Shown here piece after piece: positions 17,190 to 24,616 of a DNA stretch of 64,000 nucleotides (the stretch's first letter is position 1; each line of letters begins with the position of its first letter). The notes under the pieces were generated by a model. That model saw nothing but the letters and a program-made list of their open reading frames with translations, was not told the DNA's origin and made no database searches. The position numbers were made by a program, and so were the translations under genes. Source of the stretch: Intrasporangium oryzae NRRL B-24470 (GTDB lineage Bacteria; Actinomycetota; Actinomycetes; Actinomycetales; Dermatophilaceae); the NCBI RefSeq assembly GCF_000576595.1, contig NZ_AWSA01000013.1, forward strand, positions 42,133 through 106,132, given 5' to 3'.

Positions 17190-18104
17190 TCAGGAGCCGT
17201 CGACCTTGACGATGTCGAACGGACCCGGCGGCAGCCCGAACCGCGCGTTCACGGCATACAGCGTCGTCCCGAAGGAGGCGATCGTCGTCGGGACGGCGAA
17301 GTCGGGATCGGTCAGCACGCCCGTCGGCGTCGCCGACGCGTAGTCGGGCGACATGCGCAGCACGACGACCTCGTTGAGCTGGTTGCGCACGACGTAGAGG
17401 ATCGGGCCGCGCAGGAGTATGCCGTCACCCGCCGTGAGCGACGCGGCCGTCGCGACCGTCGTGGCGACCCCGGTGGCCGGGTCGACCCGGTAGAGCAGGC
17501 CGTTCGTGCTGTTGACGACGAGCAGGACCGAGCCGTCGGGCGAGGCCTCGATGCCATTGGCGCTGAAGCCCGGCAGCTGCTGCCAGTCGCCCGTCAGCGG
17601 GATCGTCTCGGGGGCGCCCGCGGGAGCGCCGTTGCGAAGGGGCAGCCGGTAGAGCTCCGCCTGCGAGGAGTTGGTGAAGTACGCCGCGTCCCTGGTGACC
17701 GTGACGTCGTTGATGAACGACGGGTCGGTGCTCAGCTGGTACGTCGCGACCTCGGCACCCGTGGCCGCGTCGAAGACGTAGGCCTGGCCGGTCGGACCGC
17801 CGGCGACGAAGAGCAGGCCGCCCGACTCCTTGAGCCCCACCGCGACCCGGCCCGCACCTCCCGGCACGAGGACCGACCCGAGCCCCGTGCGCAGGTCGCC
17901 CTTCCAGACGGCGCCCGACGCGAGGGACCCGGAGTAGACCGTCGTCCCAGTGCCGGAGGCGATGCCCTCGGCCTGCCAGTTGTCGGGGAGCGGGATCAGC
18001 TCGGGGAACGGCTCGGCGGCGAGCGCTCCGGTCGGGGCCAGGGCCATGGCTCCCGCCATGACGAGACCGAGGGACGTGGTCAGCACCTTCCGCGTGAGTC
18101 TCAT
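17190..18104 (-). CDS. Secreted six-bladed propeller (SMP-30-like) protein
   Basis: The ATG at 18104 gives a clean signal peptide (RKVLTTSLGLVMAGAMALAPTGALAAEP) cleaved after ALA. The mature part has about 275 residues with regularly spaced propeller strands such as GIASGTGTTVYSGSLASGAVWK, SPDGSVLLVVNSTNGLLYRV and LRGPILYVVRNQLNEVVVLR, like superoxide-dismutase-type or gluconolactonase-like propellers. No catalytic metal site is obvious, so I call it a secreted binding or hydrolytic protein of unknown substrate. Confidence 0.82.
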   Translation of the reverse strand: MRLTRKVLTTSLGLVMAGAMALAPTGALAAEPFPELIPLPDNWQAEGIASGTGTTVYSGSLASGAVWKGDLRTGLGSVLVPGGAGRVAVGLKESGGLLFVAGGPTGQAYVFDAATGAEVATYQLSTDPSFINDVTVTRDAAYFTNSSQAELYRLPLRNGAPAGAPETIPLTGDWQQLPGFSANGIEASPDGSVLLVVNSTNGLLYRVDPATGVATTVATAASLTAGDGILLRGPILYVVRNQLNEVVVLRMSPDYASATPTGVLTDPDFAVPTTIASFGTTLYAVNARFGLPPGPFDIVKVDGS

Positions 18105-18287
18105 CCGTTCACGGTAGGCCCGTGGCCGGGCATCGTCCACGGGTCTGGGCGAGGGGGCGGCGCGCCCCTCACAGCCCGGCCGCGCCCTCACAGCAACGCC
18201 CCATGCCCGGGAGGGTACGGGCACAGACCCCGCCCTGACGGTGGACACAGGTGGCACCCCGGCCGCCGACCACCCGAAGGAGCACGA

Positions 18288-18803
18288 ATGAAGACCAACC
18301 GAATCGTCACCATCGCCGCGGCGGTCGCCGCTGCAGGAGGCCTCGCGTTCGGCGCGGCCTCCCTCGCGAGCGCCGACCAGAACGGCACGTCGACGTCGAA
18401 CCCCTCGGCCACCCAGTCCCAGAACGGCGAGTCGCCGCAGGGCCAGGACCAGCGCGGCATGGGCGGTCAGGGCATGGGCAACGGCAACACCGACCCGAGC
18501 AAGCCGATGCGGTCGGACGAGAAGCTGCTCACCGGCGACACCCTCGCCAAGGTCACGGCTGCGGTGAAGGTCAAGGAGCCGAACGCGACGATCCAGCGCG
18601 TCGAGACCGACTCCGAGGGCGTCTACGAGGCGCACATGGTCCGCGCCGACGGCACCCACATCACCGTCCAGGTCGGTGCCGACTTCGCCGTGACGAACGT
18701 CCAGGAGGGCGGGCCGAACGGCTCCGGGATGCCGGGCGGCATGGGATATCAGCCCCAGCAGCCCCAGCAGGGCTCGACCGCCTCGCCGAGCGTCACCGGC
18801 TGA
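18288..18803 (+). CDS. Secreted PepSY-domain protein
   Basis: A signal peptide (TIAAAVAAAGGLAFGAASLASA) is followed by a Ser/Gln/Gly/Met-rich linker. A PepSY-like domain follows at about 80-145 (LLTGDTLAKVTAAVKVKEPNATIQRVETDSEGVYEAHMV), and the Gly/Gln/Pro tail is disordered. PepSY domains are thought to inhibit proteases or to act in the local cell-surface environment. GAAGGAG lies directly before the ATG. It is divergent from the propeller gene at 17190. Confidence 0.85.
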   Translation: MKTNRIVTIAAAVAAAGGLAFGAASLASADQNGTSTSNPSATQSQNGESPQGQDQRGMGGQGMGNGNTDPSKPMRSDEKLLTGDTLAKVTAAVKVKEPNATIQRVETDSEGVYEAHMVRADGTHITVQVGADFAVTNVQEGGPNGSGMPGGMGYQPQQPQQGSTASPSVTG

Positions 18804-18870
18804 CCGCGCGCCGCGAGACCGTGTGCCGCCGGGCCGGCCCTCCCCTTCGGCCGCCCGGTGGCACACGCAC

Positions 18871-18960
18871 GCCCGGGCGGAGAAGCTGCGGCCGAACGAC
18901 CCTCAGACCACACCGAAACGCCGCCGCGGCGGAGAAGCTGCGGCCCGAAGACCTCCTCAC
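18871..18960 (-). repeat. Tandem GGAGAAGCTGCGGCC repeat, two units with 52-nt period
   Basis: GGAGAAGCTGCGGCC starts at 18879 and again at 18931, 52 nt apart, preceded by palindromic GCCCGGGC and GCCGCGGC cores. On the minus strand the units read CCGCAGCTTCTCCGCC(CG/GC)GGCG, matching the plus-strand units at 14401 and 14453 (CCACAACATCTCCGCCCGGGCG) at most positions. This is therefore a second, inverted locus of the same family. Confidence 0.6.
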
Positions 18961-18994
18961 CCCCGGAGGGACCCGGCTCTGGCAGGGTGAGCCG

Positions 18995-19170
18995 GTGCCG
19001 ACGTACACGTCCTACGACGGAGCCGAGCTCGCCTACCGCGTCGAGGGCTCGGGCGATCCGGTCGTCGTCTCGCCGGGAGGTCCGGCTCGGGACCCCGCCT
19101 ACCTCGGCGACCTCGGGGGCCTGGGCCCGCTCGCTGCCGAGGTGGGACACCTGCGACCCCGGCGATCAGC
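18995..19170 (+). pseudogene. Truncated alpha/beta-hydrolase (proline-iminopeptidase-like) remnant
   Basis: From the GTG at 18995 (AGGGTGAGCC upstream) the frame reads PTYTSYDGAELAYRVEGSGD and continues with PVVVSPGGPARDPAYLGDL, the first strands and oxyanion loop of an alpha/beta hydrolase. After about 55 codons the reading shifts: DQRGN, the expected next strand, appears in the +1 frame at about 19167. Then the convergent LacI gene ends. Nucleophile and His are missing. Everything past 19166 belongs to the regulator gene, so this is a 5' fragment. Confidence 0.6.
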
Positions 19171-20227
19171 GCGGGAACATGCGGGCGGGCACGTTGTACG
19201 GGGTGATGACCTCGACGTTGGCCGGCACGGACGTCGGCGCCCCCGGCAGGAGTCCGTGGTGGCGCATGACCTGGGCCATGGCCCGGCGCATGTCGGCCTG
19301 GAGGTCGTGGTGGAGCACGGCCGTGAGGGCGCCGGAGCGCAGCAGCTCGACGTTGTCCTCGTCGAGGTCGTGGGCGACGAAGGCCCTCCGTTCCCGGCCC
19401 GCGGCATCGAACGCCGCGACGGTTGCCCGGTTGCCGCCCCCGACGGAGTAGACCGCGGTGATCGTCGGGTGGTCCGCGAGGACGCTGCCGACCCGGGCGG
19501 CGAGGGTCGCGTCGAGCCCGTCGGTGTCGGTGAGCGAGTGGACCGCCCGTTCGGGCGCGAGCCGCGCCAGCATCCGGGCGAACGACTCGACCCGTTCGCG
19601 CTCACCGAAGAAGAGCGACCGGCTCAGCGTAACGAGCGCGTCGCCCGGCCGGTCCCCGAGGGCGACGGTGAGCAGGTAGGCCGCGGTCGCGCCGGCTGCC
19701 GCGTTGTCGAGCCCGACGTATGCCGCCCTCCCGCTCCCCCGCACGTCGGTGACGAGCGTGACGACGGGGATCCCCCGGTCCCCGAGCCGGTCGACAGCGG
19801 CCGCGACCTCGGGATGGTCGGGCGCCTTGAGGAGCACGCCGTGCGACACCCGGCCGCGCCTGCCGATGCCGTCGAGGACCTCGACCGCGGCGTGGACGTC
19901 GGCGCTCTGCCGGAGGTGGAACCGGGCACGCACCACGGCCGGCCTGGCAGCGGGCAGCTCGGCCTCGAGCGCACGCCGCACGGCCCCGCTGAACCGCTCG
20001 GGGGCCTGCACGACCACGTCGAGGATGAGAGTCCGGGCGCCGAGCCGTAGCTGGGTCTGCTGGCGGTCGAGGTCGAGCAGGGCCCGCTCCACGGCCCGGA
20101 CCGCGCGCGGACTGGCCCCGGCGCGCCCGTGCAGGACCCGGTCGACTGTCGCCTCCGAGAGGCCGGACTGCTCGGCGATGTCGCGCACGCGGTGGGAGCG
20201 GGCCATGGAGGCAGGGTAGGTCGACAT
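19166..20227 (-). CDS. LacI-family transcriptional regulator
   Basis: A 353-residue sugar-type regulator. The HTH is HRVRDIAEQSGLSEATVDRVLHG (about 12-34), but the hinge after it is shortened relative to classic LacI. The periplasmic-binding-like domain follows (ILDVVVQAPERFSGAVRRALEAE; VSHGVLLKAPDHPEV; IPVVTLVTD; ITAVYSVGGGN), as in regulators of the RbsR/inositol class. It is divergent from the PhyH-family gene and probably controls it. The ATG at 20227 has no clear ribosome binding site; the ATG at 20206 is an alternative. Confidence 0.88.
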   Translation of the reverse strand: MSTYPASMARSHRVRDIAEQSGLSEATVDRVLHGRAGASPRAVRAVERALLDLDRQQTQLRLGARTLILDVVVQAPERFSGAVRRALEAELPAARPAVVRARFHLRQSADVHAAVEVLDGIGRRGRVSHGVLLKAPDHPEVAAAVDRLGDRGIPVVTLVTDVRGSGRAAYVGLDNAAAGATAAYLLTVALGDRPGDALVTLSRSLFFGERERVESFARMLARLAPERAVHSLTDTDGLDATLAARVGSVLADHPTITAVYSVGGGNRATVAAFDAAGRERRAFVAHDLDEDNVELLRSGALTAVLHHDLQADMRRAMAQVMRHHGLLPGAPTSVPANVEVITPYNVPARMFPR

Positions 20228-20246
20228 GCGAGGACTGAGGGGTTTC

Positions 20247-20265
20247 TGAGGTCTTTCACACCTCG
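20247..20265. promoter_or_regulatory. Candidate operator between divergent LacI and PhyH genes
   Basis: GAGGT and ACCTC form an inverted repeat with a 7-nt centre just upstream of the LacI gene, and GCCGTCACGGC, another short palindrome, follows at about 20269. Neither matches the AGCGCT-centred operators of the two other LacI genes in the window, so this is tentative. Confidence 0.3.
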
Positions 20266-20338
20266 CTCGCCGTCACGGCGGGACCCATGCTGGGAGCTGA
20301 GACGCGATCACCCGCCCGACAACGACCCGGAGGCTCCC

Positions 20339-21538
20339 ATGACCGCCACCCCAGCACGACCGGGCTCCCGGCCCAGCGCCCCGACCACCGGCTGGCTGAC
20401 CCGCGAGGACTGCCACCTGGAGGACCTCATCGAGGTGCTGGCCGACGAGACACGGCCGGCCGACTACCCGCATGCGAGCCGGGTCGAGCGGGAGGTGCTC
20501 GTCTACGACGCGGCCACCCTGCGGCATACGGCCGCGGACCCGGCGACGCGAAGGGACGTCCAGGCCGAGCTCGCCCGCGCGCTCTCGGAGGGGCCGGGGA
20601 TCGTCGTCCTCGCCGGCGCGCTCGACCCAGCGGTCGTCGACCGCGCGACCGCGGCGTTCGAGCGGATGATCACGGACCAGCGCGCGACCGGCACCGGGGC
20701 CGGGGACCACTTTGCCAAGCCCGGGGCCAACGACCGGGTCTGGAACGCCCTCGAGAAGCTCGCCGTCACCGACCCCGAGACCTTCGTCGCCTACTACGCC
20801 AACGACCTGCTCGCACTGGCGGCCACCGCATGGCTCGGCACCGGCTACCAGGTCACCTCGCAGGTCAACGTCGTCAACCCCGGCGGCGAGGGGCAGACCG
20901 TGCACCGCGACTACCACCTCGGCTTCCAGTCGGACGAGGTGTGCGCCGGCTACCCCGCTCATGTCCACGCGCTCTCCCAGGCCCTCACGCTGCAGGGGGC
21001 GGTCGCCCACGTCGACATGCCGGTCGAGTCGGGGCCGACGCTCTACCTGCCCCACAGCCAGAAGTACGCGCACGGCTACGTGGCCTACCGGCGGCCGGAG
21101 TTCCAGGAGTACTTCGTCGCCCACCACGTCCAGCTGCCGCTCGCCAAGGGGGACGCGGTCTTCTTCAACCCCGCCCTTTTCCACGCCGCCGGGACGAACC
21201 ACTCCGCCGACATCAAGCGCATGGCCAACCTGCTGCAGATCTCCTCCGCCTTCGGCCGGGCCATGGAGACGGTCGACCGGGCCCGCGTCGTCGGCGCGAT
21301 CTACCCGGCCCTGCAGGCCGCGCGCCCGGGGCTCTCGGAGCAGGAGGTCGCCAACGTCATCGCGGCGAGCGCCGAGGGCTACTCGTTCCCGACGAACCTC
21401 GACCGCGACCAGCCGATCGGCGGCCTCGCCCCGCATACCCAGGCCGAGCTCGTCGCCGACGCCCTCCGCGACGGTATGCCGCTGGGCGAGCTCCGCGACC
21501 GCCTGACCGCCCGGGACGCGGCCCGCCTCAGCCACTGA
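20339..21538 (+). CDS. Phytanoyl-CoA dioxygenase (PhyH)-family Fe(II)/2-oxoglutarate oxygenase
   Basis: This 399-residue protein is a probable hydroxylase using Fe(II), O2 and 2-oxoglutarate. The iron-binding HxD is in GQTVHRDYHLGFQ (about residues 190-202), and the distal His in ALFHAAGTNHS near 285. A VDMPVESGPTLYLPHSQKY strand lies between them, as in PhyH enzymes. A GGAGG ribosome binding site precedes the ATG at 20339. Control by the divergent LacI-type protein suggests a sugar or cyclitol-related substrate, but this is not shown. Confidence 0.88.
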   Translation: MTATPARPGSRPSAPTTGWLTREDCHLEDLIEVLADETRPADYPHASRVEREVLVYDAATLRHTAADPATRRDVQAELARALSEGPGIVVLAGALDPAVVDRATAAFERMITDQRATGTGAGDHFAKPGANDRVWNALEKLAVTDPETFVAYYANDLLALAATAWLGTGYQVTSQVNVVNPGGEGQTVHRDYHLGFQSDEVCAGYPAHVHALSQALTLQGAVAHVDMPVESGPTLYLPHSQKYAHGYVAYRRPEFQEYFVAHHVQLPLAKGDAVFFNPALFHAAGTNHSADIKRMANLLQISSAFGRAMETVDRARVVGAIYPALQAARPGLSEQEVANVIAASAEGYSFPTNLDRDQPIGGLAPHTQAELVADALRDGMPLGELRDRLTARDAARLSH

Positions 21539-21556
21539 CCTCCCCGACACCTCCCC

Positions 21557-21603
21557 GGTCGATGTATCTCCGCGCGCTGGAGCGTGCGGAGATACATCGA
21601 ACC
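21557..21603. terminator. Long hairpin, TCGATGT family, member 1
   Basis: The arms begin GGTCGATGTATCTCC and end GGAGATACATCGAACC, with 4-nt loop TGGA. One bulged A and one G-U pair interrupt an otherwise complete stem. It lies 19 nt after the PhyH stop and has no U-run. Compared with members 2 and 3 the stem carries compensatory changes (ATCTCC/GGAGAT against ATTTCC/GGAAAT), which supports selection on structure. Confidence 0.75.
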
Positions 21604-21697
21604 GCGGGTGATGCACGAGGAGGTCCTTCGACTCTGGCCCGCGCGGCGGCCGGGCGCTGTCCTGAAGGTGACTGGATGCCTGGGCAAGGAGGCCACC

Positions 21698-22201
21698 ATG
21701 GACAGCATCGTCTGGCCGATCCTCTGGACAGCCTGTGGCGTGGTGACGATCGTCGCCTCGCTGCTGGCATATCGGAGCACGCGTTGGCGGCACGTCGGGC
21801 GCGCCGCGACGGCGGTGCTCTTCCTCATCGGCGGCGCACTCGTGCACGTCATCAACCTCGTGACCGGTGGGGACTACACCTCGTTCGCCGACCCGGCCCA
21901 CTTCCAGTGGGTGACCGACACGTGGCGTGACGTCGTCGGGCCGAACCAGCTGCTGTTCATCGGGCTGCTGATCGTCTTCGAGGCGACCGTCGGGCTGCTG
22001 GTGATCAGCGGCGGGCACCGGACCCAGCTCGGCTACCTGGGCGTCATCGCGTTCTACCTGGCGCTGTGGCTGTTCGGTCCGATCGAGCTCGTGTTCGTCC
22101 TCGTGATGCTCGTGCCGATGGTCCTGCTCCTGCGGGCCGAGCGGCACGCGGTGATGACGCCCACCGTCATCGCCGGCTCCGAGGCGAAGGTCACCCGCTG
22201 A
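21698..22201 (+). CDS. Integral membrane protein, unknown function
   Basis: The ATG at 21698 has AAGGAGG upstream. The 167-residue protein has about four or five hydrophobic segments (IVWPILWTACGVVTIVASLLAY; AATAVLFLIGGALVHVINLV; LLFIGLLIVFEATVGLLVIS; LGVIAFYLALWLFGPIELVF) and a basic C-terminus. I do not recognise the family. It lies between two hairpins of the TCGATGT family and has no obvious operon partner. Confidence 0.75.
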   Translation: MDSIVWPILWTACGVVTIVASLLAYRSTRWRHVGRAATAVLFLIGGALVHVINLVTGGDYTSFADPAHFQWVTDTWRDVVGPNQLLFIGLLIVFEATVGLLVISGGHRTQLGYLGVIAFYLALWLFGPIELVFVLVMLVPMVLLLRAERHAVMTPTVIAGSEAKVTR

Positions 22202-22252
22202 CCTCCTGGGTCCCTCCCACCCTCACCCACGCCCCCACCCCACCACCCCCTC

Positions 22253-22300
22253 GGGTCGATGTATTTCCGCGCGCTGGAGCGCGCGGAAATACATCGACCC
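22253..22300. terminator. Long hairpin, TCGATGT family, member 2
   Basis: Perfect 23-nt arms (GGGTCGATGTATTTCC at the base, GCGCGCT at the tip) around GG. It starts 52 nt after the membrane-protein stop. The spacer before it is a C-rich run. The sequence differs from member 3 only in the two central bases, GG against CC, so the two are the same element in opposite orientation. Confidence 0.75.
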
Positions 22301-22372
22301 GTGGGCGGTGGGTGGGGCGGAGTGGGACCTTTGCCTCTGCCCACCTGGCCGGCGCGGAATCAGGATCGGGGC

Positions 22373-23308
22373 ATGGCCAACCTCAGAATCCCCCTGCTCG
22401 TCGGTGTCGCCGCGGCCGTAGCGGTCGGCGAAGTCACCGTCGCCTTCGAGCGAGACACGGACGCGGCCTGGTCGCGGCTCGACTCCTTGGACAGGAAGGT
22501 CGTCACGACCTCGTTCGGCGCCGTGGACTACGCCGAGACGGGAGCGGGTGACCCCGTGCTCGTGAGCCACGGCATCTTCCACGGCTGCGACGGCGGGTTG
22601 CTCTCCGTCCGAGACGTCCTGCCCAGGCGCAGGGTCATCGCCCCGTCCCGCTTCGGCTACCTCGGCTCGGCGCTTCCCGCCGGTGCGACCCCGGACGACC
22701 AGGCCGACGCCTTCGCCGAGCTGCTCGACCACCTCGACGTCGGTGCCGTGGACGTCGTGGGCATCTCAGCGGGCGCCACCGCCGCACTGGCGTTCGCCCT
22801 GCGCCACCCCGGGCGGACCAGACACCTCGTGGTGCTGTCGGGGAACCTGCCGGGCGGACCCACCGCGGTGGCCGCACCGCCCTGGGTGAGGCTGATCTAC
22901 GCCGAACTGCCGATGTGGGCGATGAAGAGGGCCGCCCGAGCACAGCTCGCCCACCTCATGGGGGTCCCGGCGGGGTTCCCGAAGACGCCAGAGCAGGCGA
23001 AGCAGGTGGACGAGATGGTGGAGTCCATCTTCCCGGTGGGCCCTCGTGCCGCAGGGGCGCTGCTCGACGCCTTCAGCTCCAATGCGGCGGTCAATGACCT
23101 CCCGATCGACCAGATCGCCGTCCCGACGATCATCATCCATGCCAAGGACGACCCGCTGTGCGCGTTCGCGTCCGCAGAGGATGCGGCCCGACGCATCCCC
23201 GGCTGCACCCTGGTCACGCAGGAGTCCGGCGGCCACCTCGGCCTCGGGCAGAGCGAGCAGACCCGCGTCACGCTCGACGCGTTCCTCACAGCCCCGGTGG
23301 CTGCCTGA
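22373..23308 (+). CDS. Alpha/beta hydrolase with N-terminal membrane anchor
   Basis: This 311-residue protein has a short hydrophobic N-terminus (PLLVGVAAAVAVGEVTVAF) that may anchor it. The hydrolase fold follows: oxyanion region VLVSHGIFHG, nucleophile elbow VVGISAGATAAL (Ser in GISAG), acid Asp in HAKDDPLC and His in SGGHLGLG. All three catalytic residues are present. Substrate unknown. Its stop lies inside the 3' end of the convergent LacI gene (23-nt overlap). Confidence 0.88.
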   Translation: MANLRIPLLVGVAAAVAVGEVTVAFERDTDAAWSRLDSLDRKVVTTSFGAVDYAETGAGDPVLVSHGIFHGCDGGLLSVRDVLPRRRVIAPSRFGYLGSALPAGATPDDQADAFAELLDHLDVGAVDVVGISAGATAALAFALRHPGRTRHLVVLSGNLPGGPTAVAAPPWVRLIYAELPMWAMKRAARAQLAHLMGVPAGFPKTPEQAKQVDEMVESIFPVGPRAAGALLDAFSSNAAVNDLPIDQIAVPTIIIHAKDDPLCAFASAEDAARRIPGCTLVTQESGGHLGLGQSEQTRVTLDAFLTAPVAA

Positions 23309-24389
23309 CGGTCGACGGCACCTCCCCGGTCGATGTATTTCCGCGCGCTCCAGCGCGCGGAAATACATCGACCCGGGGGTGGGCGGGAGGCCCGGTCGTG
23401 CCGCGCACCACGAGGTGGGGGTCGAGGACGACGTCGACGGCCTGGGTGCGCCCGGAGTCGAGCCGTTCGGTCGCGGCCTGGACCGCAGCGACCGCCATGG
23501 CCTCCGGCGCCTGGCTCACCGACGTCAGGTCCACGGTCGCGAGCCGGGCGATCGGGCTGTCGTCGTAGCCGACGACGGACATGCCACCGGGCACCTCGAC
23601 CCCCTCGCGCCGGAGCCGGTCGAGCACGCCGAGGGCCGCCCGGTCGTTGAAGGCGACGAGGGCGGTCGGGCGCTCGCCGGTCTCCGTGGAGAGGACTCGA
23701 CGTGCCGCATCACCGCCGGCGTCCTCGGTGGAGCCGCCCGGCACGACGAGGACCGCGTCCCCACCGACGAGGCGCCGCACGGCCGAGCGGTAGCCCCTGC
23801 GCCGGAGCGCCGAGATCGGACCTCGTGGCCCGTCGACGAAGGCGATCGAGCGGTGCCCCAGGTCGACGAGGTGCGCTACGGCCAACGCGACCCCGGCGTC
23901 GTCGGCGGCGCGCACGACATCGACCCCGGCTGCAGCAGCCCTGCGGCCGATGGCGACGACGTGGTGGTCCATGGCCAGGGCCGCGAGCTCCGGGTCGGTG
24001 AGCGTCGGACCGAGCAGGAGCAGGGCCTCGCACCGGAAATCGAGCAGGCTCTCGACGGCCCGGCGCTCGTCGCGCGTGCGGGTCAGGGGGCTGATGACGA
24101 TGTCGTAGCCGCGCTCGTCGGCGGCGGCCTGGATGTCCTCGAGGAGCTCGGCGTGGAAGGCGCTGCTCACGTCCATCGTCACGCCGAGAAGCTTGGTGCG
24201 CCGCCGCGCGAGGAGGCTCGCCGTGCGGTCGGGCCGGTAGCCGAGCTCGCGCGCCGCGTCGAGCACGGACTCGCGAGTCGATGCGCTGGGGCCCGGCTGC
24301 CCCCGCAGCACGAGGGACACGGACGCGGTCGAAACGCCGGCGCGGGAGGCGACGTCCTCGAGGCGCGGGCGCGAGGGGCGGGACGGCAT
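23286..24389 (-). CDS. LacI-family transcriptional regulator
   Basis: The ATG at 24389 follows GAGGAG at good spacing and gives the canonical HTH RLEDVASRAGVSTASVSLVL (about 8-27). The sugar-binding domain follows (KLLGVTMDVSSAFHAELLED; VVAIGRRAAAAGVDVV; ALVAFNDRAALGVLD; MSVVGYDDSPIARLATVDL). It should repress the divergent Gfo/Idh-isomerase genes through the TTTAAAGCGCTTTAAA palindrome. The conserved fold ends near HLVVRGTTGP; the remaining residues (RVDVFPRAGARGNTSTG and a tail) are the translation of hairpin 3, so the C-terminus was probably extended by that element. Confidence 0.9.
   Translation of the reverse strand: MPSRPSRPRLEDVASRAGVSTASVSLVLRGQPGPSASTRESVLDAARELGYRPDRTASLLARRRTKLLGVTMDVSSAFHAELLEDIQAAADERGYDIVISPLTRTRDERRAVESLLDFRCEALLLLGPTLTDPELAALAMDHHVVAIGRRAAAAGVDVVRAADDAGVALAVAHLVDLGHRSIAFVDGPRGPISALRRRGYRSAVRRLVGGDAVLVVPGGSTEDAGGDAARRVLSTETGERPTALVAFNDRAALGVLDRLRREGVEVPGGMSVVGYDDSPIARLATVDLTSVSQAPEAMAVAAVQAATERLDSGRTQAVDVVLDPHLVVRGTTGPPAHPRVDVFPRAGARGNTSTGEVPSTVRQPPGL
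23328..23373. terminator. Long hairpin, TCGATGT family, member 3 (inside a coding region)
   Basis: Perfect arms GGTCGATGTATTTCCG...CGGAAATACATCGACC around CC, located between two convergent stops but inside the LacI reading frame, whose last 20 or so codons run through it. It probably stops transcription from the plus-strand hydrolase gene. Confidence 0.75.
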
Positions 24390-24502
24390 ACGGCTCCTCG
24401 GGGTGAGGCAGGGCAACCGGACGGCGCCTGCGGAACGACGGTAACGACACGGACTGGAGGGCGACCACCCCTGGGGCTGACTCCCTGACGGCCTGACGCG
24501 AG

Positions 24503-24567
24503 TTTGTCAGGACAAAGCGTTGACAGGGACAGCTTCTCGGTCCCAGACTCGTTTAAAGCGCTTTAAA
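24503..24567 (+). promoter_or_regulatory. Promoter with two operator palindromes for the Gfo/Idh-isomerase genes
   Basis: TTGACA at 24520-24525 is a perfect -35 box; the likely -10 is CAGACT at 24544-24549 (18-nt spacing). The 16-bp palindrome TTTAAAGCGCTTTAAA (24552-24567) lies at the start of transcription and fits a LacI operator (AGCGCT core). A second palindrome, TTTGTCAGGACAAA at 24503-24516, sits just upstream of the -35 box. AT-rich sequence here stands out in a GC-rich genome. Confidence 0.75.
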
Positions 24568-24616
24568 AATATCGCGCTACCACCCCGAAGACCACCGACG
24601 TTCAGAGAGGCACCTC

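Noticed and set aside
21557..22300. Hairpins 1 and 2 as terminal inverted repeats of an insertion sequence around 21698-22201
   Set aside because: Each is a complete hairpin by itself, the enclosed gene is a membrane protein and not a transposase, and no target duplication is visible.
24390..24416. A TTG start 27 nt upstream for the LacI gene at 23286-24389
   Set aside because: The ATG at 24389 has GAGGAG at correct spacing; the HTH begins soon after.
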